Part shown: piece after piece, positions 1-8,834 of the stretch
Numbering within the stretch: the first letter of the stretch is position 1
Layout of the letters: each line of letters starts with the position of its first letter
Source: Pullulanibacillus pueri
GTDB lineage: Bacteria > Bacillota > Bacilli > Bacillales > Sporolactobacillaceae
Assembly (NCBI RefSeq): GCF_014639255.1
Contig: NZ_BMFV01000013.1
Coordinates: 73,945 to 108,619 of the forward strand
Length of the DNA: 34,675 bases
Direction: 5' to 3'
The notes under the pieces: generated by a model
The model's input: the letters and a program-made list of their open reading frames with translations, nothing else
What the model was told of the DNA's origin: nothing
The model's database searches: none
Translations under genes and position numbers: made by a program

Positions 1-54
1 TTGCGTAAGTTTAGAGTGTGTGATAAATTAAAAAAATCATGAAGCTATGAATTC

Positions 55-84
55 TATAATTTAACTTTTGAAGTATCTACTTCA
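55..84 (+). promoter_or_regulatory. Promoter -10 and palindrome ahead of the RpiR-family gene
   Basis: A TATAAT hexamer lies at 55-60. I could not find a convincing -35. Immediately downstream, at 69-84, is a perfect palindrome with 7-bp arms, TGAAGTA-TC-TACTTCA. Its place around the expected transcription start and just before the ribosome site at 91-95 fits an operator for autoregulation by the gene that follows. The palindrome is seen directly; the link to the regulator is inferred. Confidence 0.5.
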
Positions 85-102
85 TTTTTTGGAGGTGAAC
101 TT

Positions 103-957
103 TTGACCACCCATTATTTTCTCGATTTAGTTCAACAACATTTCCATCAATTATCTAAAGGACAACAGAAAGTAGGTAAATTGTTGGTTGATAATCCACA
201 TCTTTTTGCAATAAACTCTGCCAGCGACATTGGTTTAAAGGCGAATGTTAGTGAAACTACTGTTATTCGCTTTTGTTACTCCATTGGACTCAGCGGATTT
301 AGTGAGTTGCAAAAAAAGGTAAGGGAACAACTTCTTTCTTCTAATAGTAGCAGTTTGGAACTCTATTATTCTGAAAAATCAAAATTTGCTAAACGGCCTG
401 ATTTTTATTCCAAGGTTATGAAAGAGGACTGCGCCAATATAGAAAAAACCATTTATCATTTAAAAGAAGACGATCTCGTTAAGGCGGTTAAAAAGTTAGG
501 AGAAGCAAAGAAGATCCTTGTCACTGGATTAAGAGCATCTTACGCGGCCGCCCATTGGTTAAGTTTTACATTAGATGTCATTCGAGGGGACAGCTATTTA
601 TATCGCCCAGACACAGATGATTTTGTACAGAAAATTAGTCAACTGAATAAAGAGACAACGGTGGTTGCCATTTCCTTTCATCGATACATACGAGAAACCG
701 TCCATTTTGCTCAATTGGCCAAAAAACAAGGCGCATTCGTGATCGGTATTACTGATTCTCCAGTGGCACCTATTTCGAAGTATACAGATATACTCTTGTC
801 TGTATATCAAACAGAACAATCCACTCTCGATGCAACCCCTTCGCTTTTTTCATTATTAAACGCGCTCATCGCGGGTGTCTCTATTAATTATCACGAACGT
901 TTTCAAAAGAGAAAGGAACACTATGATTTTATTGATGATAGTCATTTATTTATTTGA
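103..957 (+). CDS. RpiR/MurR-family transcriptional regulator
   Basis: This is a 284-residue DNA-binding regulator with the RpiR layout. An N-terminal helix-turn-helix (about residues 1-77, including SASDIGLKANVSETTVIRFC) is followed by a sugar-isomerase (SIS) sensor domain (about 125-255, with ILVTGLRASYAAAHWLSF and TTVVAISFHRY). Family members sense phosphorylated sugars or amino sugars such as MurNAc-6-P. The TTG start at 103 is chosen because GGAGG at 91-95 sits 7 bases upstream. It is the first gene of a same-strand run with a dipeptidase, a DUF819 protein and an S15 hydrolase, so it probably controls that peptide-utilisation operon and itself, through the palindrome at 69-84. The ligand cannot be read from the sequence. 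Confidence 0.88.
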   Translation: MTTHYFLDLVQQHFHQLSKGQQKVGKLLVDNPHLFAINSASDIGLKANVSETTVIRFCYSIGLSGFSELQKKVREQLLSSNSSSLELYYSEKSKFAKRPDFYSKVMKEDCANIEKTIYHLKEDDLVKAVKKLGEAKKILVTGLRASYAAAHWLSFTLDVIRGDSYLYRPDTDDFVQKISQLNKETTVVAISFHRYIRETVHFAQLAKKQGAFVIGITDSPVAPISKYTDILLSVYQTEQSTLDATPSLFSLLNALIAGVSINYHERFQKRKEHYDFIDDSHLFI

Positions 958-1004
958 AAGACGAGGCTATTCAGTCTTGCATTCATACACAGGAGGGTTA
1001 ACAC

Positions 1005-2033
1005 ATGGAGCGCATTCAGCACTTACACAATGAATCTCTGATAATAGACGGGCATTTTGATATTTTAATGGACGTTGAGATACAAAGAGCAAAAGGAAGA
1101 CGAAAAGTCATTGAAACCGATTATGTCAACGACTTCAAAGACGGCGGAATAAACCTTATCGTGGCCTCCCTTTTTATTGACAGCGAATTTTTACCGGAGA
1201 TGGGAACTCGAAAGGCTTTAGCTCAAGTCACTGCCTTATATGAAGAAGTTGATGAATCAAGCGATCTTATCATGATTTGTAAAAACTATGAAGATATATT
1301 AAAGGCAAAGAGAGAAAATAAGATTGGTTTTCTTCTTTCGCTAGAAGGTGTTGAACCTATAGGAAATGACCTAAGGCTACTACGAATTTTTTATGAGCTA
1401 GGTGTCCGAATCGTAGGTCTAGTATGGAGTAGAAGAAACTATGCAGCAGACGGCAGTCATTTTTCACCGGTTAAAGAAGGAAAAAAGGGTGGGCTTTCTG
1501 AGTTTGGCGTTCAACTTATTGAAGCTGCTGAAGCACTGGGCATGTTTATTGATGTCAGTCACTTAAATGATGAAGGATTTTGGGATGTCATGGCGTTTGC
1601 CAAAAAACCTGTTATTGCTTCCCACTCAAATGCCCGGGCTGTAACCCAGACCATGCGTAACCTGACAGACGATCAGATCAAGGCCATTGCTAAAAAAGGC
1701 GGTGTCATTGGTATGAATGCGGCGAATATGTTTGTTGCGGATAAGCCTGAAGATGGTGATATCGAACATTTAATTGATCACTTGGACCATATCGTCCAAC
1801 TCGTAGGGGTTGAACATGTTGGGATTGGTCTTGACCTTTGCGATGCCTTTATGAAATATATCTCCCCAGATGAGCTTGCCAGAATGAAGGAAAAACCGTT
1901 TGATGTCGTCAAGGGACATAAGGAAATGAAAAAAGTGACACGTGTTCTCATTCAGCGCGGCTATTCCGATGAAGACATTGCGTTGATCTTGGGAAAAAAC
2001 TATCTCAGAGTCTATAAAGGAGTCTTTAAATGA
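1005..2033 (+). CDS. Membrane dipeptidase, peptidase family M19
   Basis: This 342-residue zinc dipeptidase belongs to the renal dipeptidase/M19 amidohydrolase family, which hydrolyses dipeptides including some with a D-residue. The binuclear zinc ligands are all recognisable: DGHFD near the N terminus, the bridging glutamate in LSLEGVEP, histidines in DVSHLND and ASHSNAR, and the aspartate of GIGLD near the C terminus. No signal peptide is seen, so it is probably cytoplasmic. The start has an AGGAGG ribosome site about 10 bases upstream. The stop overlaps the next start as ATGA, which indicates translational coupling with the DUF819 transporter-like gene and suggests uptake followed by cleavage. 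Confidence 0.9.
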   Translation: MERIQHLHNESLIIDGHFDILMDVEIQRAKGRRKVIETDYVNDFKDGGINLIVASLFIDSEFLPEMGTRKALAQVTALYEEVDESSDLIMICKNYEDILKAKRENKIGFLLSLEGVEPIGNDLRLLRIFYELGVRIVGLVWSRRNYAADGSHFSPVKEGKKGGLSEFGVQLIEAAEALGMFIDVSHLNDEGFWDVMAFAKKPVIASHSNARAVTQTMRNLTDDQIKAIAKKGGVIGMNAANMFVADKPEDGDIEHLIDHLDHIVQLVGVEHVGIGLDLCDAFMKYISPDELARMKEKPFDVVKGHKEMKKVTRVLIQRGYSDEDIALILGKNYLRVYKGVFK

Positions 2034-3190
2034 AACCATTACTCACCAGTGATATTTCGATCTTGGCGGTTATCTTTTCTACCGTCGCATTTTCATTTTT
2101 TGTTTTGCGTTTTGCATGGGCCAAATGGGTAGGTCCTGCCCTAATTTGTGTTGTTATAGGTGCCGTATTGTCCAATCTCCACATTGTTTCAAGCGACAGT
2201 CCAGTATATGGTACCTTTTTGGAATATGCCATTCCCGTTTCATTAACCATGATGTTATTAAACGTCAATTTGAAAGAATGGTTACGGCTCGCGAAAAAAC
2301 CGCTAATGGCGATGTGTATTGCTGTTATTAGTGTAGGCGTTGTCGCCTTTATTGCGAGTCTACTTTTTGCCGATAAAATTCCTGAGGGCTGGAAAGTCGC
2401 CGGTATGTTTGTCGGTACGTTAACAGGGGGAAGTTCCAATTTAACCGCGGTTGGAACAGGCTTGAATGTGACAGCAACCACTTTCGCAAGTGCCAACGCT
2501 GCAGATTATGTTATTGGCACACCTGTATTGATTATATTTTTTGCTTTACCCGCCCTTTTATCTAAATCGAAGTGGTTCAAAAGAAAATGGCCGTATTCCA
2601 TCAACGAAACGGCTGCGAGTTCAGAAGGAGAGAACGCGCTCTTTGCTGAAAAAACATGGTCCATCACAGATATTGCTTTATTATTTGCGATCGCTTTTAT
2701 TGTCACGGGCCTTTCTACAATTTTAGCTGGATATTTCCCTGATCTGTATTCGGGAACAATGAGGATTGTATTCATCACGACCATGTCGATCATTCTCGCT
2801 CAGTTTAAACCAATCAGACAAATCAAAGGGAATACAGATCTAGGTATTTTTGTAGCAATGTTCTTCTTGGTCATAATCGGTATTTCAATTAGTCTTAAAG
2901 AATTTGTACATTCCGCACCACTTATTACAGTTTTTTATTTAGTCATCATTTTAGGTGCCCTTCTGCTCCATATCATTTTCTGCCGGCTATTTAAGATTGA
3001 GTATCAATATGGATTGATCGCGATCGTCGCTGGTTTCGCTGACGGAAGCACTTCAGCGATGGTTGCTGGTACCGGTAAGTGGAACGGCATCATTGGAACT
3101 GCCATTATATTAGGATCCATTGGAAACGTTTTAGGAAACTACCTCGGTTTCTCAATATCTTACCTTGTTAAAGCTATTATCGGAGGATAA
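2030..3190 (+). CDS. DUF819 family multipass membrane protein, likely transporter
   Basis: This is a 386-residue, very hydrophobic protein with roughly ten predicted membrane segments and the conserved DUF819 glycine-rich stretches MFVGTLTGGSSNLTAVGTGL and GFADGSTSAMVAG. The two similar motifs fall in the two halves of the protein, as in transporters with an internal inverted repeat. Family members (such as Bacillus YjcL) are annotated as transporters without a firm substrate. It overlaps the dipeptidase stop by 4 bases (ATGA) and precedes an S15 peptidase, so uptake or exchange of a small peptide or peptide product is the natural inference. There is no direct evidence of substrate. Confidence 0.85.
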   Translation: MKPLLTSDISILAVIFSTVAFSFFVLRFAWAKWVGPALICVVIGAVLSNLHIVSSDSPVYGTFLEYAIPVSLTMMLLNVNLKEWLRLAKKPLMAMCIAVISVGVVAFIASLLFADKIPEGWKVAGMFVGTLTGGSSNLTAVGTGLNVTATTFASANAADYVIGTPVLIIFFALPALLSKSKWFKRKWPYSINETAASSEGENALFAEKTWSITDIALLFAIAFIVTGLSTILAGYFPDLYSGTMRIVFITTMSIILAQFKPIRQIKGNTDLGIFVAMFFLVIIGISISLKEFVHSAPLITVFYLVIILGALLLHIIFCRLFKIEYQYGLIAIVAGFADGSTSAMVAGTGKWNGIIGTAIILGSIGNVLGNYLGFSISYLVKAIIGG

Positions 3191-3216
3191 TTTCGGAATT
3201 TTCAGGAGGTATTATC

Positions 3217-5331
3217 ATGTATTCATATTATAGGTCTGGTGTCCTCCTCGCAAAAATGATGTGGGATACAGATCAGTTAAAATGCTCTGAGAAAAATATA
3301 GACACAAATGAGTGGTCTCCCTTTCATACAGTGATTGAAAACAAATATGTGATACCGAATCATGATGTCCATAGGATAAAGACAGAATCAGAAACGATAC
3401 ATTGGGAAGGCAATACGGTTCAATTTCCTTCAGGCTATAGTTTTAAAAGATATAAAAAGATCTCTCACCATAAGGATGGCAATGAACAAGAAGCTTGGAT
3501 CTGGGCGATGCCTAATACGAAGGCCCCCATTGATGTCATCGTTTATGATAAAAGAATAATCGCCTTTTTATATCATAGTCGTGAGGAAAGTATCATCCTT
3601 GTCGAAGACACCTATGAAGAATTTACGCCGCTCACGCTTTGGCAGGATCCGGCAGTCTCTCAAGCTAGTTACAGCGTCAATCATCAAGGGACTTTTTTCT
3701 TAGACATGCGCGATGGAGTAAAGTTAGCCACAGAAGTTTGGTTACCTAAAGAGATCCCTGAAGATCACGTTTTACCGACGATTCTTTTGCGAACACCTTA
3801 TGGTCGACGAGTCGCCGGTGAAGATAAGCTCCGTTTTGTTCATCGCGGTTACGCCGTTGTCGCTCAAGATGTTAGATGTCGTGAGGATTCTGAGGGTGAA
3901 TGGATTCCATGTATTCATGAAATTGAAGACGGTGATGATACGTTAAATTGGATTGCTGCCCAAGAATGGTCAAACAAGAGGGTTGGGATGATTGGCGGGT
4001 CTTACGGTGGATTTGTTCAGTGGGCGGCAGCAGCAAGTGGCAATCCTTATTTGAAAGCCATTGTCAGTTTTGTCACCGCTGGAAGTCCCTTTGGGGATCT
4101 CCCAAGAAAAGGCGGCACTATTTTATCAGGGATTTCGGCATGGTCATTCATGATGGCGGAACGAAAAATGAATATTCATGCGCTCAATCGTACTGATTGG
4201 GATGAAGTCCTTAAAATAAGACCCATTAGGGACATCCCCAAAAAAGCTCTTGGTCGAGAGATCCCTTTTTGGAACGAATGGATGAATCATTCTAACTATG
4301 ATGAGTTTTGGAGGAAATCCGATTGGTCACATTGGGGTGAGAACATAAACGTCCCTGCTTTACATATTTCAGGTTGGTATGATGATGACGGTGTTGGAAC
4401 GACGGAATCATGGGAAGTAAATGAAAAGTATGAACGAGACCATCAAAAGTTAATCCTTGGTCCTTGGTATCACAAGGCCAACTCAACAAGAGAAATCCAT
4501 AATGTTCCTTTTGGGCTGAACGCGATTCGATATGATTTGGACGTTATGTGTCAACGCTGGTTTGACCGGTTTTTAAAAGATATCGATAATCATGTTGAAG
4601 ATGAGCCAAAGATTCAGTATTATACAGTCGGTAAAAATGAATGGAATACTTCTGAAAGCTGGCCACCTGAAGGAGCCAACGATACGATTGTGTATCTGCA
4701 TAGTCAAGGGCAGGCAAGAACGAGTCCCGATGATGGGATATTAAGTGTCTCGAAACCTGGTAATCAATTAGAGGATCAATATACCTTTGATCCGGAAAAT
4801 CCAACACCCTTTTTAATTGATGTCTCTGAAAATGAGTGTAGTGTCCCAGAAAATTATGAAGAGGTTGAAGCACGTGACGATGTTCTTGTCTATACTTCCA
4901 CACCACTAACTGAGGATGTAGAAATCGCTGGAAATGTTTATGCTGTGATTTACGCATCAAGTACGGCGAGGGATACCGATTGGGTCGTCCGATTAACCGA
5001 TGTAGACGAAGAAGGTCATTCCATTCGCTTATCTGACGGTATCATTCGAGCAAGGTATCGGCATTCCTTCGAAAATCCGGAATTACTTGAGCCAGGTAAA
5101 GTTGAAAAATATGAACTAAAAATGACTAAGATCGCCAACTGTTTCAAAAAAGGTCATCGCATTCGCGTGTCTATAACTTCCGGTGCTGATCATCTTTCAT
5201 TTCCTAACCATAATACAGGAAATAACCCTGCCGACGATACAAAATATATCATTGCTCATCAAAAAGTGTATCACGATGACCGCTATCCAAGCCATATCTT
5301 GTTACCCATTGTAAAAGGAGCACTAAGCTGA
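3217..5331 (+). CDS. CocE/NonD family hydrolase (S15 X-Pro dipeptidyl-peptidase type)
   Basis: This 704-residue serine hydrolase belongs to the CocE/NonD and X-Pro dipeptidyl-peptidase class. The alpha/beta-hydrolase domain begins near residue 165 (FFLDMRDGVKLATEVWLP). It shows the nucleophile elbow GGSYGG, the acid in WYDDDG and the histidine in LGPWYHK. A C-terminal jelly-roll domain typical of PepX_C follows (about 470-700). The first ~160 residues are extra compared with the minimal CocE form and look beta-rich; I do not recognise that domain. The start has AGGAGG 8 bases upstream. It is the last gene of the operon and is followed by a terminator at 5345-5375. Substrates in this family range from proline-containing peptides to esters, so the peptide role rests on context. 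Confidence 0.85.
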   Translation: MYSYYRSGVLLAKMMWDTDQLKCSEKNIDTNEWSPFHTVIENKYVIPNHDVHRIKTESETIHWEGNTVQFPSGYSFKRYKKISHHKDGNEQEAWIWAMPNTKAPIDVIVYDKRIIAFLYHSREESIILVEDTYEEFTPLTLWQDPAVSQASYSVNHQGTFFLDMRDGVKLATEVWLPKEIPEDHVLPTILLRTPYGRRVAGEDKLRFVHRGYAVVAQDVRCREDSEGEWIPCIHEIEDGDDTLNWIAAQEWSNKRVGMIGGSYGGFVQWAAAASGNPYLKAIVSFVTAGSPFGDLPRKGGTILSGISAWSFMMAERKMNIHALNRTDWDEVLKIRPIRDIPKKALGREIPFWNEWMNHSNYDEFWRKSDWSHWGENINVPALHISGWYDDDGVGTTESWEVNEKYERDHQKLILGPWYHKANSTREIHNVPFGLNAIRYDLDVMCQRWFDRFLKDIDNHVEDEPKIQYYTVGKNEWNTSESWPPEGANDTIVYLHSQGQARTSPDDGILSVSKPGNQLEDQYTFDPENPTPFLIDVSENECSVPENYEEVEARDDVLVYTSTPLTEDVEIAGNVYAVIYASSTARDTDWVVRLTDVDEEGHSIRLSDGIIRARYRHSFENPELLEPGKVEKYELKMTKIANCFKKGHRIRVSITSGADHLSFPNHNTGNNPADDTKYIIAHQKVYHDDRYPSHILLPIVKGALS

Positions 5332-5344
5332 CTAAGTGTAAACT

Positions 5345-5375
5345 ATCCGCCGGTAAAGCTGGCGGATTTATTTTT
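5345..5375 (+). terminator. Intrinsic terminator after the S15 hydrolase
   Basis: Perfect 7-bp arms ATCCGCC (5345-5351) and GGCGGAT (5361-5367) with a 9-base loop are followed by TTATTTTTG. It sits 14 bases past the hydrolase stop and closes the four-gene operon. Confidence 0.85.
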
Positions 5376-5605
5376 GTCCTATATGGCCACTTTTCCATAT
5401 AGAGGTGGTCTCAAAGTCCTAAACCTCCTTTGAATTTAATGTTTTCTTTAGCCTGGTTACTACCGATTCGTAAGCCATGCGCCCCCTAGATCTTTGCTAC
5501 CAAAGTAGGGATCGTTCCACTAGAACTCACGGTTTAAAGCTTAAAGAAAAACCAAAAGTTAACGAAAAAGAACCTAAGCCCCCATTCAAGTTCACTGAAA
5601 TATGC

Positions 5606-5629
5606 TACAATACAGAAAAGGGGTGAAAT
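5606..5629 (+). promoter_or_regulatory. Extended -10 promoter and ribosome site of the aminopeptidase gene
   Basis: TACAAT at 5606-5611 is preceded by TATGC, an extended -10 of the TGn type. The strong ribosome site AAGGGGTGA lies at about 5618-5626. The upstream ATG at 5602 overlaps this -10 element, which argues for translation from the ATG at 5632. The gap from 5376 to 5600 holds only a small hairpin (TATATGG/CCATATA near 5381-5402). Confidence 0.5.
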
Positions 5630-5631
5630 TT

Positions 5632-6864
5632 ATGATCCAACACTTTGAAGAAAAACTTGATAGATATGCTGAAATCACTGTAAAAATAGGGGTAAATATT
5701 CAAAAAGGACAAACGCTGTTAATTAGTGCTCCCCTCGAAGCTGTAGAATTTGTAAAAAGGGTTATGAAGCATGCCTATGACAATGGTTGTAAAAGAGTTT
5801 CAGTTCGCTGGAATGATGCCGCAACTCAACGTATACATATTGAAAATGCACCTGAGGAGACCCTTAAAGAAATCCCTGAATGGCAAATTGCTGAAATGAA
5901 AGACCTCACTGACAACAAAGGCGCCATTCTCAATATTACAGGTGGTGATCCTAAAGCCTTTGAAGGTGTCGATCCACAACGATTGACATTGACGTCAAAA
6001 ACCAGCGGGAACAAACTTCATTTCTTCCAAAAAGCACAATTAAATGGTGATTTACATTGGGCCATTGTGGGTGTGCCCACAAAAGCTTGGGCCGCAACCG
6101 TCTTTCCTGATAAACCCGCAGAAGTGGCCTTAGATCTTCTCTGGGAAGCTGTGCTTAAAACCGTACGAGTAGACCAAGAAGACCCAGTAAAAGCTTGGGA
6201 AGAACATTCAAAAACGCTTGTGGCCAAAATGGATGAACTCAATGCCAAGCATTTTAAAACGCTCCATTATAAAAGCCCGGTCACCGATCTCAGTATTGAT
6301 CTGCATCCTGACCATATCTGGCTTGGCGCAGGTCATCATTCGACCTTCGGGACAAGCTATATCCCTAATATGCCAACTGAAGAGGTCTTCACTGCCCCAT
6401 TAAAGCAGGGTGTCAACGGTATCGTTACGAGTACAAAACCACTTTCTTTTATGGGGAACATGATTGAAAACTTCAGTCTCACCTTTAAAGACGGTAAGGT
6501 TGTCGATTTTAAAGCTGAAAAAGGCTATGATGCCCTTAAAGAAGCACTAAGTATCGATGAGGGTATGAAATTTCTTGGCGAAGTTGCCCTTGTCCCATAC
6601 GATTCACCCATCTCTAATTCTGGCATCATTTTCAACAATACGTTATATGATGAAAATGCCTCTTGTCACATTGCCCTCGGTAGTGCGATTGGCATGAACA
6701 TTAAAGGTGCTGGCCAACTTACCAAAGAAGAACTTGTAGAGAAAGGTGTCAACCAAAGCCTCGGGCATGTTGACTTTATGATCGGCTCAGCCGACCTTGA
6801 CATCGACGGAGAAACCTATGATGGTGAGCGTATTCCCCTCTTTAGAAAAGGAAATTGGGCCTAA
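5632..6864 (+). CDS. Aminopeptidase, family M29 (AmpS/aminopeptidase II type)
   Basis: This 410-residue thermophilic-type metallo-aminopeptidase removes N-terminal amino acids from peptides in the cytoplasm. The length and whole-protein pattern match M29: an N-terminal domain (NIQKGQTLLISAPLEAVEFV) and a C-terminal metal-binding domain with the conserved stretches FKDGKVVDFKAEKG, GEVALVPYDSPIS, CHIALGSA and GHVDFMIGSADLDIDG. These supply the glutamate, histidine and aspartate ligands. I placed the start at the second ATG (5632), not at 5602, because AAGGGGTGA lies just before it and the upstream ATG sits inside the promoter. It has its own promoter and terminator, so it is a single-gene unit, though it fits functionally with the peptidase operon to its left. 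Confidence 0.92.
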   Translation: MIQHFEEKLDRYAEITVKIGVNIQKGQTLLISAPLEAVEFVKRVMKHAYDNGCKRVSVRWNDAATQRIHIENAPEETLKEIPEWQIAEMKDLTDNKGAILNITGGDPKAFEGVDPQRLTLTSKTSGNKLHFFQKAQLNGDLHWAIVGVPTKAWAATVFPDKPAEVALDLLWEAVLKTVRVDQEDPVKAWEEHSKTLVAKMDELNAKHFKTLHYKSPVTDLSIDLHPDHIWLGAGHHSTFGTSYIPNMPTEEVFTAPLKQGVNGIVTSTKPLSFMGNMIENFSLTFKDGKVVDFKAEKGYDALKEALSIDEGMKFLGEVALVPYDSPISNSGIIFNNTLYDENASCHIALGSAIGMNIKGAGQLTKEELVEKGVNQSLGHVDFMIGSADLDIDGETYDGERIPLFRKGNWA

Positions 6865-6918
6865 GAGATAAAAACGTATAAGCCTTATCCCAATTTATAA
6901 ATACATTAATCCCTTTTA

Positions 6919-6947
6919 AGCCTCTTCATGACGAAGAGGCTGTTTTT
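6919..6947 (+). terminator. Intrinsic terminator of the aminopeptidase gene
   Basis: Perfect 9-bp arms AGCCTCTTC (6919-6927) and GAAGAGGCT (6933-6941) enclose a 5-base loop and are followed by GTTTTTA. The remaining 220 bases up to the next gene hold no recognisable gene or clear promoter. Confidence 0.9.
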
Positions 6948-7173
6948 ATACATCAAAATGCATAACAACCGATAGACGCAACTTTGATTTTCGCCGTGAA
7001 GGTAATTTTGCGAAGCGGTGATAGATGCCAAGTCTACTATTGTTTCTCAATCAATATGGTTACCTCTCTCGTTTTTCTGTCGATATTTGAAACTCTTTCA
7101 ACTTTTTTGTCGTCTATATTACTAGTATTATAGAATGATCCGGGAAAGATGATGGATTTGGAGGAAGGACGAG

Positions 7174-8085
7174 GTGATGAGAGGTATGCCTTTAAATCGT
7201 AAGGGAAAAATAACTATTTTCTTAATGTTAACCCTGATTCTAAGTCTACTCGTTGGCTGGGGAACAATTGTTAAAGCCAATTCTGGGAAAAACAAACCAA
7301 CGATTGCTTTGATTCCTGCCCAGCCCTTGTCATCATCCTTCAAGCCTAAACAATCCTTTGCGGCTTCCGATCTGAATCACTCGATTCAAAATAAAAAGGA
7401 ACTTAGCCGTGAGCAAGCAGTGAACCAAAAGGCACAGCAGCAATTAGAAAAGGATCATAAACATAAGGTCATCTATTTAACCTTTGATGATGGTCCATCA
7501 CTGGAAGCCGATCAATTACTTGACGTTCTTGATCACTACAACGCCAAAGCAACTTTTTTTATGCTTGGACCTAATATGGAAAGCCGAAAACACGTCGTCA
7601 AACGCATGGTCAAAGAAGACTTTGGAGTCGGATTACACGGGATTACTCACGACGCCCACAAGATCTATAGTTCAAAAGCAGCCCCATTAAAGGAAATGAC
7701 TCAGGACCAAAAGATATTAAAGGAAATAGCTGGGGTCCAATCTGAACTTGTCCGCTTGCCTTATGGCAGTATCCCATATTTAACAGTCGATATGCGCAGT
7801 TTGCTGAATAAAAATGGCTTTAAGACATGGGATTGGAATATTGATAGTCAAGATTGGGAACTCAAAGATCAGCGATTTGTTCAAAATGTGATTCAGGATA
7901 TCCAAAATCTTGAGAAAACAGGGATGGCACCCGTTATACTCATGCATGACAAGGCGACGACTGTCCACTATTTGCCACAGCTCTTAGACTATCTAAACAA
8001 GCATGGCTATCAGACCAAAAAATTAACGAATGCCATGCCTCCTTTGACCTTTCAATGTGAAGGACGTTGTCATTCCATGCATTAA
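7174..8085 (+). CDS. Secreted polysaccharide deacetylase (NodB domain)
   Basis: This is a 303-residue exported carbohydrate esterase of family 4. A basic stretch and hydrophobic signal or anchor segment (IFLMLTLILSLLVGWGTIV) are followed by a linker and a NodB domain from about residue 98. The catalytic motifs are present: TFDDGP (motif 1), HGITHD supplying the two metal histidines (motif 2), RLPYG (motif 3), WDWNIDSQDW (motif 4) and ILMHD (motif 5). It should remove acetyl groups from GlcNAc or MurNAc residues in cell-wall polymers. The start is uncertain: GTG 7174, ATG 7177 and ATG 7186 are all possible, with GGAGG at 7160-7164. A lipoprotein gene follows 26 bases downstream and is probably co-transcribed. 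Confidence 0.9.
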   Translation: MMRGMPLNRKGKITIFLMLTLILSLLVGWGTIVKANSGKNKPTIALIPAQPLSSSFKPKQSFAASDLNHSIQNKKELSREQAVNQKAQQQLEKDHKHKVIYLTFDDGPSLEADQLLDVLDHYNAKATFFMLGPNMESRKHVVKRMVKEDFGVGLHGITHDAHKIYSSKAAPLKEMTQDQKILKEIAGVQSELVRLPYGSIPYLTVDMRSLLNKNGFKTWDWNIDSQDWELKDQRFVQNVIQDIQNLEKTGMAPVILMHDKATTVHYLPQLLDYLNKHGYQTKKLTNAMPPLTFQCEGRCHSMH

Positions 8086-8111
8086 TGATATAAGGAGACG
8101 CTCATCCAAGT

Positions 8112-8786
8112 ATGAAAATATTCAAAAGCTTAAGACCTGCCCCCCTCTTAATTTTAGTTATATTTGTTATGACGGGTTGCCATCATGACCAAAAACAAGC
8201 CGAGAAGCTCCATGTTGACTTAGAAAAATCAGCACAAATCGAGCAACGCTTGGCTAAACATCAAGAATCATTAACTCAAAATAGTACCAAAGAAAGGAAA
8301 GCTTATAAAACACTCTTGGCCCTTCAAATTGATCAAAACCAAGACATTCATGCAACGATTAAAAAAGCACAACATTATAATGAAGAACAGAGACGCACGT
8401 TAAATGATTGCGATAAAATTTTTAATCAAGGCTATAGCCTAGCAACGAATGCAAAACCTCTTATAAAAGATATTAAGGATTCAAAACAAAAAGAAGCAGG
8501 CTTAAAGGTATTAAAATTAATAGAAATGCGCCATCAACTCTATCACACGTACAGCAAAGAATATCGCCATGTATTAGATTTGAATGATAAAGCCTATAAA
8601 AGGTTAAGTGGAGAGAGCGATATTGAGGTTAAAAAGCTAGAAGACAACATAAAAAAAATCAATCAAGCCTACAAAAATTTGGATAATAAAAAAGAACAAT
8701 TCAATCGTTATACAACACAATACAATCAAGCTAAATGGGCCTATTATCAAAAAGCAGGTTTGCAAGTCAAACAAGTCCAAAACTAA
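8112..8786 (+). CDS. YkyA-family cell-envelope lipoprotein
   Basis: This 224-residue lipoprotein has a hydrophobic leader and lipobox VMTGC (cysteine near residue 23), so it should be anchored to the outer face of the membrane. The mature part is charged, rich in Lys, Gln and Asn, and almost wholly alpha-helical, with coiled-coil-like stretches. It matches in length and style the YkyA family described as putative cell-wall-binding lipoproteins. It follows a secreted polysaccharide deacetylase by 26 bases and has AAGGAG about 13 bases before the ATG. Its molecular role is unknown. Confidence 0.8.
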   Translation: MKIFKSLRPAPLLILVIFVMTGCHHDQKQAEKLHVDLEKSAQIEQRLAKHQESLTQNSTKERKAYKTLLALQIDQNQDIHATIKKAQHYNEEQRRTLNDCDKIFNQGYSLATNAKPLIKDIKDSKQKEAGLKVLKLIEMRHQLYHTYSKEYRHVLDLNDKAYKRLSGESDIEVKKLEDNIKKINQAYKNLDNKKEQFNRYTTQYNQAKWAYYQKAGLQVKQVQN

Positions 8787-8808
8787 AGTTCTATTATGAT
8801 GTGAGAAA

Positions 8809-8834
8809 GACCGGGCGTAAAAACATGCCCGGTC
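8809..8834 (+). terminator. GC-rich hairpin after the YkyA gene; left edge of repeat A
   Basis: Perfect arms GACCGGGC (8809-8816) and GCCCGGTC (8827-8834) lie 23 bases past the lipoprotein stop. The following CTTATT is a poor U-tract, so termination is likely but not certain. The same hairpin recurs at the left edge of repeat C (23284-23306), so it belongs to the repeat and the gene may simply be using it. Confidence 0.5.

Noticed and set aside
5376..5600. RNA gene or riboswitch in the spacer before the aminopeptidase gene
   Set aside because: Only one small hairpin (TATATGG/CCATATA) is seen, without recognisable aptamer blocks or a terminator platform.
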